A DNA stretch of 33,026 nucleotides, taken from the NCBI GenBank assembly GCA_944391475.1, contig CALXTR010000017.1, positions 1 to 33,026 on the forward strand, written 5' to 3'. This stretch comes from an uncultured Alphaproteobacteria bacterium. Its GTDB lineage: Bacteria; Pseudomonadota; Alphaproteobacteria; RF32; CAG-239. The first letter of the stretch is position 1, and every line of letters starts with the position of its first letter. This document shows, piece after piece, positions 7,778 through 15,764 of this stretch. Position numbers and translations under genes: made by a program. The notes under the pieces were generated by a model. It did no database searches and was not told the origin of the DNA. It saw nothing but the letters and a program-made list of their open reading frames with translations.

Positions 7778-7780
7778 ATT

Positions 7781-9205
7781 TTAAGGGATGTAGACGGTAT
7801 GCAACATATTAGTCCTGCCTTTCTTGCCGAGCGGAAAACCGGCCGTGATGATGATGTGATCACCAGAATGAGCAAAACCATTTTCTACCGCAATTTTTAC
7901 GGCAATGTCTTCTACCTTATCAAAACTCTTGAAACTATCCTTATTTACAAAACTCTTAGCCCCCCAAACCAAAGCCATTTTTCTGGCTACAGCAATATCA
8001 GGAGTTACAGCCAAAATAGGTAGATTTGGACGTTCACGAGCCGTTAACAGCGTGGTAAATCCTGAAGAAGTGTAAGTCACAATCGCCGCCACATTGTTGA
8101 GCACGGTAGGAATATCGGAAGCCGCATAAGTAATGGCATCGGCCTCATCGGCACAACAATGATTGCGACGAGAGTTTTGCATGCAGGTGTAAAACAGCGG
8201 ATCCGATTCGACTTGGATAATGATGTCACGCATCATCTTCACAGCCTCAACCGGATATTTTCCGGCCGCAGTTTCAGCTGAAAGCATCACCGTGTCGGCC
8301 CCATCATAAACCGCAGTAGCCACATCGGATACTTCTGCTCGAGTAGGCGATGGATTATTAATCATCGATTCGAGCATTTGGGTTGCCACAATCACCGGAC
8401 GAGCATATTTGCGACAAGCTGCCACAATCCGTTTTTGAAGCACCGGCACGGTTTGAATAGGACACTCCACACCCAAATCACCGCGAGCCACCATAATGGC
8501 ATCAGACAGGCGGATAATTTCATCTAGTTCATCAATTGCGCTGGGTTTTTCGAGTTTAGAAATCAGCCAAGCTTTGTCCCCAATCAGTTCACGAGCACGA
8601 CGCACATCAGCAGCACTTTGCACAAAGGACATTCCAATCCAATCTACTCCAAGTTTGAGTGCAAACTTCAAATCTTCTTCATCTTTGGGAGTAATAGCAG
8701 AGATTGGCAGTTGAGTGTTAGGAAGATTAACCCCCTTATGACCGGATAGATAGCCACCTACTTTTACGGTTGTACGCGCCATAGATTCGTTACAGTCTTC
8801 CACATGAAGCACGATGCTGCCATCATTTAAGAGCAAATCATCACCTGGTTTAAGTGCCGCAAAAATTTCGGGGTGCGGCAGATTGACGCGACGTTCATCA
8901 CCAAGAGCCTTGTCCAAATCCAACACAAAGTGTTCGCCTTCTTTCAAGAAGACTTTTCCGTCCTTAAAATCACCCACTCTAAGTTTTGGCCCCTGCATAT
9001 CGGCCAAGATAGAAATATGCCGATTCTTAGCCTTAGCCAGTTTTCGAACAATTTCATAACGCTCTTTGTGTTCCTCGTGCGTTCCATGACTAAAGTTAAA
9101 ACGGAAACCATCAACCCCGGCATCAATCAATTTTTCAATTTGCTCTTTGGTGGCCGAAGATGGACCAATAGTAGCCAAGATTTTGGTTTTTGTTTGCAAC
9201 GGCAT
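7781..9205 (-). CDS. pyk: Pyruvate kinase
   Basis: Pyruvate kinase transfers phosphate from phosphoenolpyruvate to ADP, the last step of glycolysis. The 474-residue protein has the TIM-barrel active site: FRFNFSHG near residue 35, ISKLEKP with the catalytic lysine, and the MVARGDLGVE metal-binding motif, followed by the conserved ATQMLESMI segment. The C-terminal regulatory domain is of ordinary size, and no extra phosphotransfer domain is attached. I chose ATG 9205 because GAGGTG lies six bases upstream; frames from 9214 would begin within the ribosome site. It is divergent from gapR. The palindromic element at 7678-7777 follows its stop. Confidence 0.96.
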   Translation of the reverse strand: MPLQTKTKILATIGPSSATKEQIEKLIDAGVDGFRFNFSHGTHEEHKERYEIVRKLAKAKNRHISILADMQGPKLRVGDFKDGKVFLKEGEHFVLDLDKALGDERRVNLPHPEIFAALKPGDDLLLNDGSIVLHVEDCNESMARTTVKVGGYLSGHKGVNLPNTQLPISAITPKDEEDLKFALKLGVDWIGMSFVQSAADVRRARELIGDKAWLISKLEKPSAIDELDEIIRLSDAIMVARGDLGVECPIQTVPVLQKRIVAACRKYARPVIVATQMLESMINNPSPTRAEVSDVATAVYDGADTVMLSAETAAGKYPVEAVKMMRDIIIQVESDPLFYTCMQNSRRNHCCADEADAITYAASDIPTVLNNVAAIVTYTSSGFTTLLTARERPNLPILAVTPDIAVARKMALVWGAKSFVNKDSFKSFDKVEDIAVKIAVENGFAHSGDHIIITAGFPLGKKGRTNMLHTVYIP

Positions 9206-9346
9206 AATCATCACCTCATAAAAAAAATTTCAAATTAGATATATCAATAACAGAAATAAGTTAATAGCATATTAAATATAGTGCTTGTAAAAAACAAACA
9301 TATTTGCTAGCTTATTCCACAAACGATTCAGCAAAAGGAGAAAAAA

Positions 9347-9604
9347 ATGAGTGAAGAACAAAACAGCGATGTCGGAGGAATTGCCGCTGACCGCCTGCGC
9401 TCACTGATTGAACGCATTGAACGCCTGGAAGAAGAGAAGAAAGCCATTTCTTCTGATATCAGAGATATTTATGCTGAGGCCAAAGGCGCCGGTTTTGATG
9501 TCAAGATTATGCGAGCCATTATCAAACTGCGCAAGATGAATGCGGCCGACCGCGACGAGCAAGAATTTTTGCTGGAAACCTACCGCAAAGCCTTGGATAT
9601 TTAA
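9347..9604 (+). CDS. gapR: GapR-type nucleoid protein (DUF2312)
   Basis: This 85-residue protein matches the DUF2312/GapR pattern: AADRLRSLIERIERLEEEKKAISSDIRDIY followed by AKGAGFDVKIMRAIIKLRKM and a short acidic tail. GapR of Caulobacter binds overtwisted, AT-rich DNA ahead of replication and transcription and helps type II topoisomerases; the same role is inferred here. The long N-terminal helix is a coiled-coil dimerisation region. AAAGGAG upstream supports the start. It is divergent from pyk and ends in a strong terminator. The family is almost confined to Alphaproteobacteria, so it is the best lineage marker in this window. Confidence 0.93.
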   Translation: MSEEQNSDVGGIAADRLRSLIERIERLEEEKKAISSDIRDIYAEAKGAGFDVKIMRAIIKLRKMNAADRDEQEFLLETYRKALDI

Positions 9605-9622
9605 GGATATAAACTTTAGTTT

Positions 9623-9650
9623 AAAAGCCTGCTTAAAAAAGCAGGCTTTT
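9623..9650. terminator. Terminator after gapR
   Basis: A perfect 12-bp stem (AAAAGCCTGCTT with AAGCAGGCTTTT) around a 4-base loop ends in a T tract. It lies between converging gapR and the transporter pair and should work in both directions. Confidence 0.9.
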
Positions 9651-9656
9651 TTATTT

Positions 9657-10175
9657 TTATAGTTCAAATACAATTCCGATGACGGCGGCAAGACAAATAT
9701 AAACTATCGGGTGCCACTTCAGCCAGCGAATAAGCCCAAAAGAAACAATCGCAATCAGCACACTTTGCCAGTTGATTAAAGACAAGCGCGCCAACTCCCA
9801 GCCGGCAAACAAAATCAGCGCCAACACCGCCGGACGGATTCCAAACAACGCTTGGCGCAAAAATCCGCCTTCTTCTTTGGCAAACAAATATTTTGCAATC
9901 AAAATAATCACCACCAGCGAAGGCAGCACCAAGCCAAAAGTAGCCACGATTCCGCCCCAAATTCCGGCCGTATTATAACCCGCATAGGTGGCCATATTCA
10001 CGCCGATTGGCCCCGGAGTAGATTCGGAAATAGCAATCATATCCATTAGTTCGCCTTTGGTATACCAATCATATTTATCAGCCAAATCGAGCAAAAACGG
10101 AATAGTCACCATTCCCCCGCCGATTGCCGTCAGTCCGATTTTGAAAAACTCCCAAAACAACAATGCATAAATCAT
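9657..10175 (-). CDS. CHR-family transporter subunit (short chain)
   Basis: This 172-residue membrane protein is one half of a two-gene short-chain CHR (ChrA-like) transporter. It has the CHR motifs TAIGGGMVTIPFL and ISESTPGPIGVNMATYAGY and about five to six hydrophobic segments. I chose ATG 10175, which has GAGGAG upstream and overlaps the stop of the other subunit by four bases (ATGA). The frame as far as 10328 would add non-homologous sequence. CHR proteins were first described as chromate exporters, but the true substrate of many members is unknown, so chromate is only a family label here. Confidence 0.9.
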   Translation of the reverse strand: MIYALLFWEFFKIGLTAIGGGMVTIPFLLDLADKYDWYTKGELMDMIAISESTPGPIGVNMATYAGYNTAGIWGGIVATFGLVLPSLVVIILIAKYLFAKEEGGFLRQALFGIRPAVLALILFAGWELARLSLINWQSVLIAIVSFGLIRWLKWHPIVYICLAAVIGIVFEL

Positions 10176-10717
10176 GAGCGTTTTCTCCTCAGATAAAGTT
10201 GGAAAGCATAACCGGCGACACCTGCTAAAATCACAATCATCACCGGTGACAATCCGGCCGCTACCAACAACAGCAAGCTCAAAGCAAACATACCCCAGCC
10301 GAACCGACCTTTGACCCCTTGCTTCCACAAACGCACCACCGCATCTAAAATCAAAGCCACTACCACGATTCTAATTCCGGCAAAAGCGTGTATCACATAA
10401 GGATTATGCATATACTTGCTCAAAATCGAGGCAACGAGCAAAATAATGATAATGGATGGGGTAACGATTCCGAGCGTGGCGGCAATTGCTCCGATTTTAC
10501 CTTGTTTTTTGTAGCCCACAAAGGTTGCAGTATTAATGGCAATAATCCCCGGGGTGCATTGCCCAATAGAATAAAAATCCATCAATTCGCTGTCTGTCAC
10601 CCACTTGCGGCGCTCGACAAATTCAGCCTGAAGCAACGGCAACATTGCCGCCCCACCGCCAAAGGTGAATAAGCCTACCTTAAAAAACGAAAAAAACAAA
10701 TCCCATAACATTTTCAT
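10172..10717 (-). CDS. CHR-family transporter subunit (short chain)
   Basis: This 181-residue membrane protein is the partner of the next gene. It has the motifs LFTFGGGAAMLPLLQ and SIGQCTPGIIAINTATFVGY, plus an ERRKWVTDSELMDFY loop typical of the N-terminal CHR half. Short-chain CHR proteins work as pairs with opposite membrane topology; the four-base ATGA overlap with the downstream subunit fits that. The start is set at ATG 10717 (MKMLWDL); a GTG four codons earlier is possible. The ribosome site is weak (GTGAGA). Both genes share a transcript that converges on gapR. Confidence 0.88.
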   Translation of the reverse strand: MKMLWDLFFSFFKVGLFTFGGGAAMLPLLQAEFVERRKWVTDSELMDFYSIGQCTPGIIAINTATFVGYKKQGKIGAIAATLGIVTPSIIIILLVASILSKYMHNPYVIHAFAGIRIVVVALILDAVVRLWKQGVKGRFGWGMFALSLLLLVAAGLSPVMIVILAGVAGYAFQLYLRRKRS

Positions 10718-10797
10718 ATTACATCTCACAAAAATCCCTTTAATCTTAAATATATCCGCATTATCTTAAAAGAAATAAAAAAAGCGAGGTCATAAAC

Positions 10798-11904
10798 ATG
10801 ATAATATCAATCGTCAAAGAAATTCGCCCCGGAGAAACCCGCGTGGCCGCCACTCCCGACACCGTGGCTAAAATGCTTACCTTGGGCGCTGAAGTACACA
10901 TTGAGCAAGGTGCCGGACAAGCCTCTGGCTTTAGCGATGAGGCTTATCAAAAAGCCGGTGCTAAAATTATGCCCGATGCCGCCGGCACTTACCAAGGTGC
11001 CGATATTGTGCTCAAAATCTGGGCACCGCAACCAAGTGAAGACAAGTATCTTAAAAAAGATATGACTATCATTGCCAATTTTCAAATCCTAAACCAGCCT
11101 GAGCGTAAAAAAGCTTTTGCCAAGCTCGGTACTCAGTGCTTTGCCTTAGAGCTGTTGCCGCGCATTTCTCGGGCTCAGTCTATGGATATTTTGTCCTCAC
11201 AAAGCAACCTCGCCGGCTATAAGGCCGTGTTGGAGGCAGTTAATCTGTCCCCCAAAGCTGTGCCCCTGATGATGACTGCCGCCGGTACCGTATCTCCGGC
11301 CAAAGTCTTGGTTTTAGGCGCCGGGGTGGCCGGACTTCAGGCCATTGCCACCGCCAAACGCTTGGGCGCACAGGTGTTTGCCTCTGATGTCCGCCCCGAA
11401 GTCAAAGAGCAAGTGGAATCTCTCGGCGGCCGATTTGTGGAGGTCGAAAGCAACGAAACTTTTGAAAACACCGGCGGATACGCCAAAGAAACCACCGCCG
11501 ATTATCAAAAAAAGCAGCAAGCCGCTATCGCCGCACAGTTGCAGAAAACTGATATTGTTATTACCACGGCGCAAATTCCGGGCAAAAAAGCTCCCTTGCT
11601 GATTAATGAAGAAATGCTTCGCCAAATGCCCTCAGGCGGTGTGGTGGTGGATATGGCAGCCGAAAGCGGCGGTAATGTCTTTGGTAGTCACGAAGGTGCC
11701 ACAACCGAGTTCAACGGCATCAAGATTATCGGCAACTCCAATCTCGCCGCCCAGATTCCGCATTCGGCCAGCAAGCTATACGCCAACAATCTGTATAACT
11801 TTTTAGCCCCGATGTATCAGAAAGAAACCAAACAATTTGTATTTAACTTTGCCGACGAACTGGTCGCCAAAACCTGCATCTGCAAAGAAGGAGAAATTAA
11901 ATGA
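10798..11904 (+). CDS. pntAA: NAD(P) transhydrogenase subunit alpha part 1 (NAD-binding domain I)
   Basis: This is the soluble NAD(H)-binding subunit of the proton-translocating transhydrogenase, which makes NADPH from NADH at the cost of proton motive force. The 368-residue protein shows R122, Q127 and D130 in the [16 protein letters not shown] loop, matching the RQD loop of the Rhodospirillum rubrum protein with an offset of five. The Rossmann fold GAGVAGLQA is at 174-182. The C-terminal membrane part found in the E. coli PntA is absent and is encoded separately, as in the three-gene form. GAGGT upstream supports ATG 10798. Its TGA stop overlaps the pntAB start by four bases. Confidence 0.96.
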   Translation: MIISIVKEIRPGETRVAATPDTVAKMLTLGAEVHIEQGAGQASGFSDEAYQKAGAKIMPDAAGTYQGADIVLKIWAPQPSEDKYLKKDMTIIANFQILNQPERKKAFAKLGTQCFALELLPRISRAQSMDILSSQSNLAGYKAVLEAVNLSPKAVPLMMTAAGTVSPAKVLVLGAGVAGLQAIATAKRLGAQVFASDVRPEVKEQVESLGGRFVEVESNETFENTGGYAKETTADYQKKQQAAIAAQLQKTDIVITTAQIPGKKAPLLINEEMLRQMPSGGVVVDMAAESGGNVFGSHEGATTEFNGIKIIGNSNLAAQIPHSASKLYANNLYNFLAPMYQKETKQFVFNFADELVAKTCICKEGEIK

Positions 11905-12194
11905 TTGATATCTGGACCCTCTTAACCATTTTAACTTTAGCCTGCTTTGTCGGCTATTTTGTAGTCTGGGGTGTCACTCCGGCCCTGCACTCTCCTTTGA
12001 TGAGCGTATCCAACGCCATTTCCGGCATTGTGATTGTCGGCGCTTTGATAACCGCCGGCATCAGCCAAATGGGCATGGTCAAAATCTTTGGACTGATTGC
12101 CATTGTCTTAGCCAGCATTAACATTTTTGGCGGTTTTGCCGTTTCGCAAAGAATGTTGCTCATGTTCAAAAAGAAAAGAAAGGAGAACCGCTAA
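11901..12194 (+). CDS. pntAB: NAD(P) transhydrogenase subunit alpha part 2 (membrane)
   Basis: This 97-residue membrane protein supplies the alpha-side transmembrane helices of the transhydrogenase proton channel. Three hydrophobic segments are visible (residues about 5-24, 33-52 and 57-80), followed by a basic end. Its ATG overlaps the pntAA stop, and its own stop overlaps the pntB start as TAATG, so the three products are probably made in step by translational coupling. Confidence 0.94.
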   Translation: MIDIWTLLTILTLACFVGYFVVWGVTPALHSPLMSVSNAISGIVIVGALITAGISQMGMVKIFGLIAIVLASINIFGGFAVSQRMLLMFKKKRKENR

Positions 12195-13555
12195 TGACCA
12201 ATGCATTTCTTTCGCTTAGCTACCTTTTAGCCAGCATTTTGTTCGTGTTCTCCATTCGTGGTTTGGCCTCTCCCGAAACCGCTCGTCGCGGCAATGTTTT
12301 GGGTATGATTGGTATGGGTATTGCGATTCTCGCCACCTTACTTTCCCCTGCCGTAGAAGAAATCTGGTGGGTTTTGGGCGCCATTGCTTTGGGTGGTATC
12401 ATTGGGGTGTATAGCGCGCTTAAAGTAAAAATGACCTCTCTACCCCAAATGATTGCTGCCTTCAATGGCTTGGGTGGCTTATCTGCCGTGTTCATTTCCT
12501 TAGCTGAGATAATCTCGGGCGGACAAACTTGGATTGAATCTTCACTCGGACTTTTGATTGGAGCTATCGCTTTTTCAGGCTCTGCAATTGCCTTTGCCAA
12601 ACTCCAAGGCCTGATAAAAGCCAAAGCCATTGTCTTTACGGGACAACAGCTTCTCAATTTGCTCTTAGGCTTGGGCACAATTGGTTTGACGATTGCTTTC
12701 TGCTTAACCGGTGATGTGAAGTTGTTTTATGCCCTCACCGCAGTTTCGATTCTATTGGGATTTTTGCTGGTCTTGCCGATTGGCGGTGCCGATATGCCGG
12801 TGGTCATTTCCGTACTCAATGCCTATTCGGGTTGGGCTGCTGTTGGCATTGGTTTTTCGCTCCACAATGTCTTGCTGATTATTGTCGGTGCTATTGTCGG
12901 TGCCAGTGGTGCAATATTATCTTATATCATGACCAAGGCCATGAACCGCTCGCTCATGAGTGTAATGCTTGGCGGATTCGGAGCTGAAACTAAAACCTCA
13001 GGCAATAGCAATGATGAAGACAAAATCGCTAAAAGCGGCAACCCCACCGATGCGGCTTTCATTATGGAAAATGCCAACAAAGTCATCATCGTTCCGGGCT
13101 ATGGCATGGCTGTGGCTCAGGCACAACACATTCTAAAAGAAATGGCCGACGATTTAATGAAAGACGGTGTTGAAGTCAAATTTGCCATTCACCCCGTCGC
13201 CGGACGTATGCCCGGACACATGAACGTGCTTTTAGCCGAGGCCAATGTTCCCTATGAGCAAGTTTTTGAGTTAGAAGAAATCAACCGCGAATTTGCCACC
13301 GCCGACGTTGCTTATGTGATTGGCGCCAACGATGTTACCAATCCGCTGGCTAAAAACGATCCCGATTCGCCTATTTATGGCATGCCGGTCTTAGATGTAG
13401 AAAAAGCCAAGACAGTGTTCTTTGTCAAACGCTCGCTCAACTCCGGCTATTCTGGGGTCGACAATCCACTCTTTTATGCCGACAACACCATTATGCTTTA
13501 TGGCGATGCCAAAAAAATCACCGAAGAAATTGTCGGAGCGCTGGAGCAAAAATAG
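12194..13555 (+). CDS. pntB: NAD(P) transhydrogenase subunit beta
   Basis: The 453-residue subunit combines about eight to nine membrane helices (residues 1-260) with the soluble NADP(H)-binding domain III. The latter shows IVPGYGMAVAQAQH, HPVAGRMPGHMNVLLAEA, the YVIGANDVTNPLAK segment and VKRSLNSGYSGVDN, all standard for PntB. Together with PntAA and PntAB it completes the enzyme; no other gene is in the operon. A strong terminator follows. In a cell with an [FeFe] hydrogenase this enzyme may mainly supply biosynthetic NADPH; that link is inference. Confidence 0.97.
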   Translation: MTNAFLSLSYLLASILFVFSIRGLASPETARRGNVLGMIGMGIAILATLLSPAVEEIWWVLGAIALGGIIGVYSALKVKMTSLPQMIAAFNGLGGLSAVFISLAEIISGGQTWIESSLGLLIGAIAFSGSAIAFAKLQGLIKAKAIVFTGQQLLNLLLGLGTIGLTIAFCLTGDVKLFYALTAVSILLGFLLVLPIGGADMPVVISVLNAYSGWAAVGIGFSLHNVLLIIVGAIVGASGAILSYIMTKAMNRSLMSVMLGGFGAETKTSGNSNDEDKIAKSGNPTDAAFIMENANKVIIVPGYGMAVAQAQHILKEMADDLMKDGVEVKFAIHPVAGRMPGHMNVLLAEANVPYEQVFELEEINREFATADVAYVIGANDVTNPLAKNDPDSPIYGMPVLDVEKAKTVFFVKRSLNSGYSGVDNPLFYADNTIMLYGDAKKITEEIVGALEQK

Positions 13556-13571
13556 CATTAACCGCCACAAC

Positions 13572-13606
13572 AAAAACTCCGTAGTTTTAAGCTACGGAGT
13601 TTTTTT
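13572..13606. terminator. Terminator after pntB
   Basis: AAAAACTCCGTAG pairs with CTACGGAGTTTTT around a short loop and runs into T residues. It separates pntB from a converging gene and is probably bidirectional. Confidence 0.9.
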
Positions 13607-13617
13607 AAGCTAAACAA

Positions 13618-14172
13618 TCACAGCAGTAATAGCAAAGCCACAAAGAGAATGGCATATAAAATAATGCCGTGCCAATACATTCCTGCAATCCGCAAATCTG
13701 CTTGCGATGGCAAAGCATTTTCAACAATAATAGTCTGGAGCAAAACATAAAGAATGTAGTTGGTCAAATTCATAGGGATAAGCGGCAACACATAGCGATT
13801 AATGTAAAAACCCAGCGGAAGGAGCAGCAATGGTGCCAAAGCCGCCGGAATGGCATTATAAAAAGTTACATTCCGAAAGCCTACACTTCCCATCACATAA
13901 GCCCCAGTGGCTAAATCGCGCCGCGGAATAATTGTAAAATTACAAGGCCGCGCATTCATAAAACCACCGATGATAAAATGCATCAGTTCATGTAAGATTG
14001 TCCCCGGAATATTAATGAGAGCACTGAGCCACAAACTACGATAAGTTGCACGACTCAAACGCATCAAAAAAATCACTAAAACAATCAGAAAAAAGCGATT
14101 ATCTACCAGAGAATAATACAAATCTGGACTATTCCACCAATACACAATCCGTTCCCAAATCTGATAAACCAT
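13618..14172 (-). CDS. Membrane HExxH protein, M50-like metallopeptidase candidate
   Basis: The 184-residue protein is strongly hydrophobic, with about five membrane segments. HELMH at 61-65 lies at the membrane edge in PGTILHELMHFIIGG, as in intramembrane zinc proteases. A later NALPSQADL segment recalls the second metal-site region of M50B-like proteins. Its start follows the stop of the TetR gene by one base, so the two are co-transcribed and probably coupled. Substrate and activity are unknown; other small membrane HExxH proteins are uncharacterised. Regulation by the adjacent TetR protein is inferred from the operon and the operator at 14832-14846. Confidence 0.7.
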   Translation of the reverse strand: MVYQIWERIVYWWNSPDLYYSLVDNRFFLIVLVIFLMRLSRATYRSLWLSALINIPGTILHELMHFIIGGFMNARPCNFTIIPRRDLATGAYVMGSVGFRNVTFYNAIPAALAPLLLLPLGFYINRYVLPLIPMNLTNYILYVLLQTIIVENALPSQADLRIAGMYWHGIILYAILFVALLLLL

Positions 14173-14173
14173 C

Positions 14174-14779
14174 TCAGCGCACCCGTTTTAAGACTTCCAA
14201 ACCGGCCCAATAAGTATTGATTAAAAGCCGACAAATATTTTTTTTGCTCACCTTTCCGGTTGATTGACTAAGTAAAAATGAGCTGGTTGAAAACAACGAA
14301 AGCAACAATACTTGGCGTGAAATTTTGCGTTCTTTACTGCTCAGTTTAGCAAAATATTCATCAAAACCCCGCTCCCATTTTTGACAAAGTTTCAGATATG
14401 CTCGTTTGTAGAAACGCGGTAAAATTTTGTTATCATTTCGCAAATGAAAATCATAAAGTAGTAGCCACAAATTTTTATGGTTAGCAATCCAATCCATATA
14501 CGCATCAACCAACCGATTAAGATAACGATAAAAATCGCCACCCGCCATCACCTCACTTAGCACTTGAGAAAGTTCGGCCATGGTCTGCATATTTTGTTCA
14601 ATTATAAAATTATTCATATTCGCAAATTGATTATATATCGTCCCGACCGAACACCCGGAGGCCTCAGACAATTTACGGGCGGTCAAAAACTCTGTTCCTT
14701 TTTCTGCCACCAGCTTTCTGCCCACGCTTAACAGCAAGGCCCGAATTTCAGCTTTTGTATTGTTTTTTTGCATATTCAT
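14174..14779 (-). CDS. TetR/AcrR-family transcriptional regulator
   Basis: The 201-residue protein has a TetR helix-turn-helix at residues about 10-56 (AEIRALLLSVGRKLVAEKG, then ARKLSEASGCSVGTIYNQFANMNNF), followed by a helical ligand-binding domain with no recognisable signature. It probably represses its own operon: a perfect palindrome covers the predicted -35 box of its promoter. Divergent to it is an exported protein gene; downstream on the same transcript is a membrane HExxH protein. The start could be M1 at 14779 or M3; the ribosome site is weak. The ligand is unknown. Confidence 0.88.
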   Translation of the reverse strand: MNMQKNNTKAEIRALLLSVGRKLVAEKGTEFLTARKLSEASGCSVGTIYNQFANMNNFIIEQNMQTMAELSQVLSEVMAGGDFYRYLNRLVDAYMDWIANHKNLWLLLYDFHLRNDNKILPRFYKRAYLKLCQKWERGFDEYFAKLSSKERKISRQVLLLSLFSTSSFLLSQSTGKVSKKNICRLLINTYWAGLEVLKRVR

Positions 14780-14817
14780 CTTATATCATCTTAACAAAAA
14801 ATTTGTAAATTTAAGCT

Positions 14818-14846
14818 ATATTAAAACAAACTTGAACACTGTTCAA
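14818..14846 (-). promoter_or_regulatory. Predicted tetR promoter
   Basis: On the minus strand TTGAAC (14841-14846) and TAATAT (14818-14823) are separated by exactly 17 bases. The -35 box is inside the palindrome at 14832-14846, so a bound repressor would block polymerase. Confidence 0.6.
14832..14846. promoter_or_regulatory. Perfect 15-bp palindrome, candidate TetR operator
   Basis: TTGAACACTGTTCAA reads the same on both strands apart from the central base. Its size and symmetry are typical of TetR-family operators. It lies between the tetR gene and the divergent exported-protein gene, 30 bases from the latter's ATG, so it could control both. Confidence 0.65.
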
Positions 14847-14875
14847 TTTATTTGTGAGCAAAGAAGGATAATTTT

Positions 14876-15733
14876 ATGCATAAAATTTTGACCTTGGCAC
14901 TTATGACAAATTTCATCGGCAGTTTCGCCCAAGCCACTGATAATGGCTCTTTTTATGATGATATCTTAATCAGTGGGGAGCTCAAAGAGCAAATTGCCCA
15001 AGAACAGCAACAAAAGGCCTACCATGACCAAATCCGCCAAGTTCAAGATCAGGCCGTTGACCTTTTAGAGAGCAATGCCCCACAAATTAAAATAGACATT
15101 CCAGATTTGCCTACTCGCCCGCAAAATTCCCCCACTTTACAAAAACGCGCTGAAGCTAAAGATTTGTCAGCCGCACCATTTGGGCTAAACTGGGGCGCTA
15201 GCATTTTAGACACCCAAGACCTAGGGGTAAGTTTGACCTCAATTGAAGAAAAAGACTATGTAAACAGCTTCTCAGCTCAAAATTTGCCCAAACCGCTCAA
15301 AGGTTTTCGCTCCATTGATTTAACCTTTGGAATTGAAAATGAGCTCTGGAGAATTATTGCCTATGGCGACTTTTTAGATGACACCAAAGATGCGTCAGTT
15401 GTATTGCGCCAATATCGCCGTTTTTACAAACTTTTGGAGCGCAAATACGGCAATGCCCAGCAGTTTTTCACCCCGCAACCCATTAGCGAAAACCCAGACA
15501 ACAATAACCCAAATCAAAATGCCCCAAAAATTGACACCTCCATCGGCAATCCCGATTTCTTGGCTCAATTACAAAGCGGAGAAGCCGAGTTATATGCCAC
15601 CTTTGAAGGAAATGATGTCGGTGCGGCATTGTCGGTTAATGTCGATGGTTCGGGACGAAGCTATATCATCATTGATTACAAAAACCTAAAAATCTTACGC
15701 GAGAGAGAAGAACAAGCGTTAGATGCATTATAA
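14876..15733 (+). CDS. Predicted exported protein of unknown function
   Basis: The 285-residue protein starts with a signal peptide (MHKILTLALMTNFIGSFAQA). The first mature part is glutamine-rich and likely coiled coil (ELKEQIAQEQQQKAYHDQIR). Then comes a globular domain with PFGLNWGAS, a conserved-looking LW.I.AYGDF segment and LLERKYGN, interrupted by an asparagine- and proline-rich loop (residues about 205-225). I do not recognise the family. AAGGA precedes the ATG. The gene is divergent from tetR across the candidate operator, and its end lies close to the start of a Mur-ligase gene, so an envelope-related role is plausible but inferred. Confidence 0.75.
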   Translation: MHKILTLALMTNFIGSFAQATDNGSFYDDILISGELKEQIAQEQQQKAYHDQIRQVQDQAVDLLESNAPQIKIDIPDLPTRPQNSPTLQKRAEAKDLSAAPFGLNWGASILDTQDLGVSLTSIEEKDYVNSFSAQNLPKPLKGFRSIDLTFGIENELWRIIAYGDFLDDTKDASVVLRQYRRFYKLLERKYGNAQQFFTPQPISENPDNNNPNQNAPKIDTSIGNPDFLAQLQSGEAELYATFEGNDVGAALSVNVDGSGRSYIIIDYKNLKILREREEQALDAL

Positions 15734-15764
15734 AGAATTAAAATATTGGAGTAAGAAAGAAAAA

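Larger units (their letters stand above)
7383..7780. other. Gene-free region with strong DNA/RNA structure
   Basis: No credible gene is present in these 398 bases between the XRE gene and pyk. Three separate structures are visible: a terminator (7408-7441), a branched fold (7446-7550), and a palindromic element (7678-7777). Between 7551 and 7677 I also see a small GTTTA/TAAAC hairpin (7559-7572) but no other clear signal. A 60-codon frame on the plus strand here lacks a ribosome site and is rejected. Confidence 0.6.

Noticed and set aside
12220-12678. A 152-codon antisense frame inside pntB
   Set aside because: The plus strand encodes the well-recognised membrane domain of PntB; the antisense frame is proline-rich and typical of a shadow.
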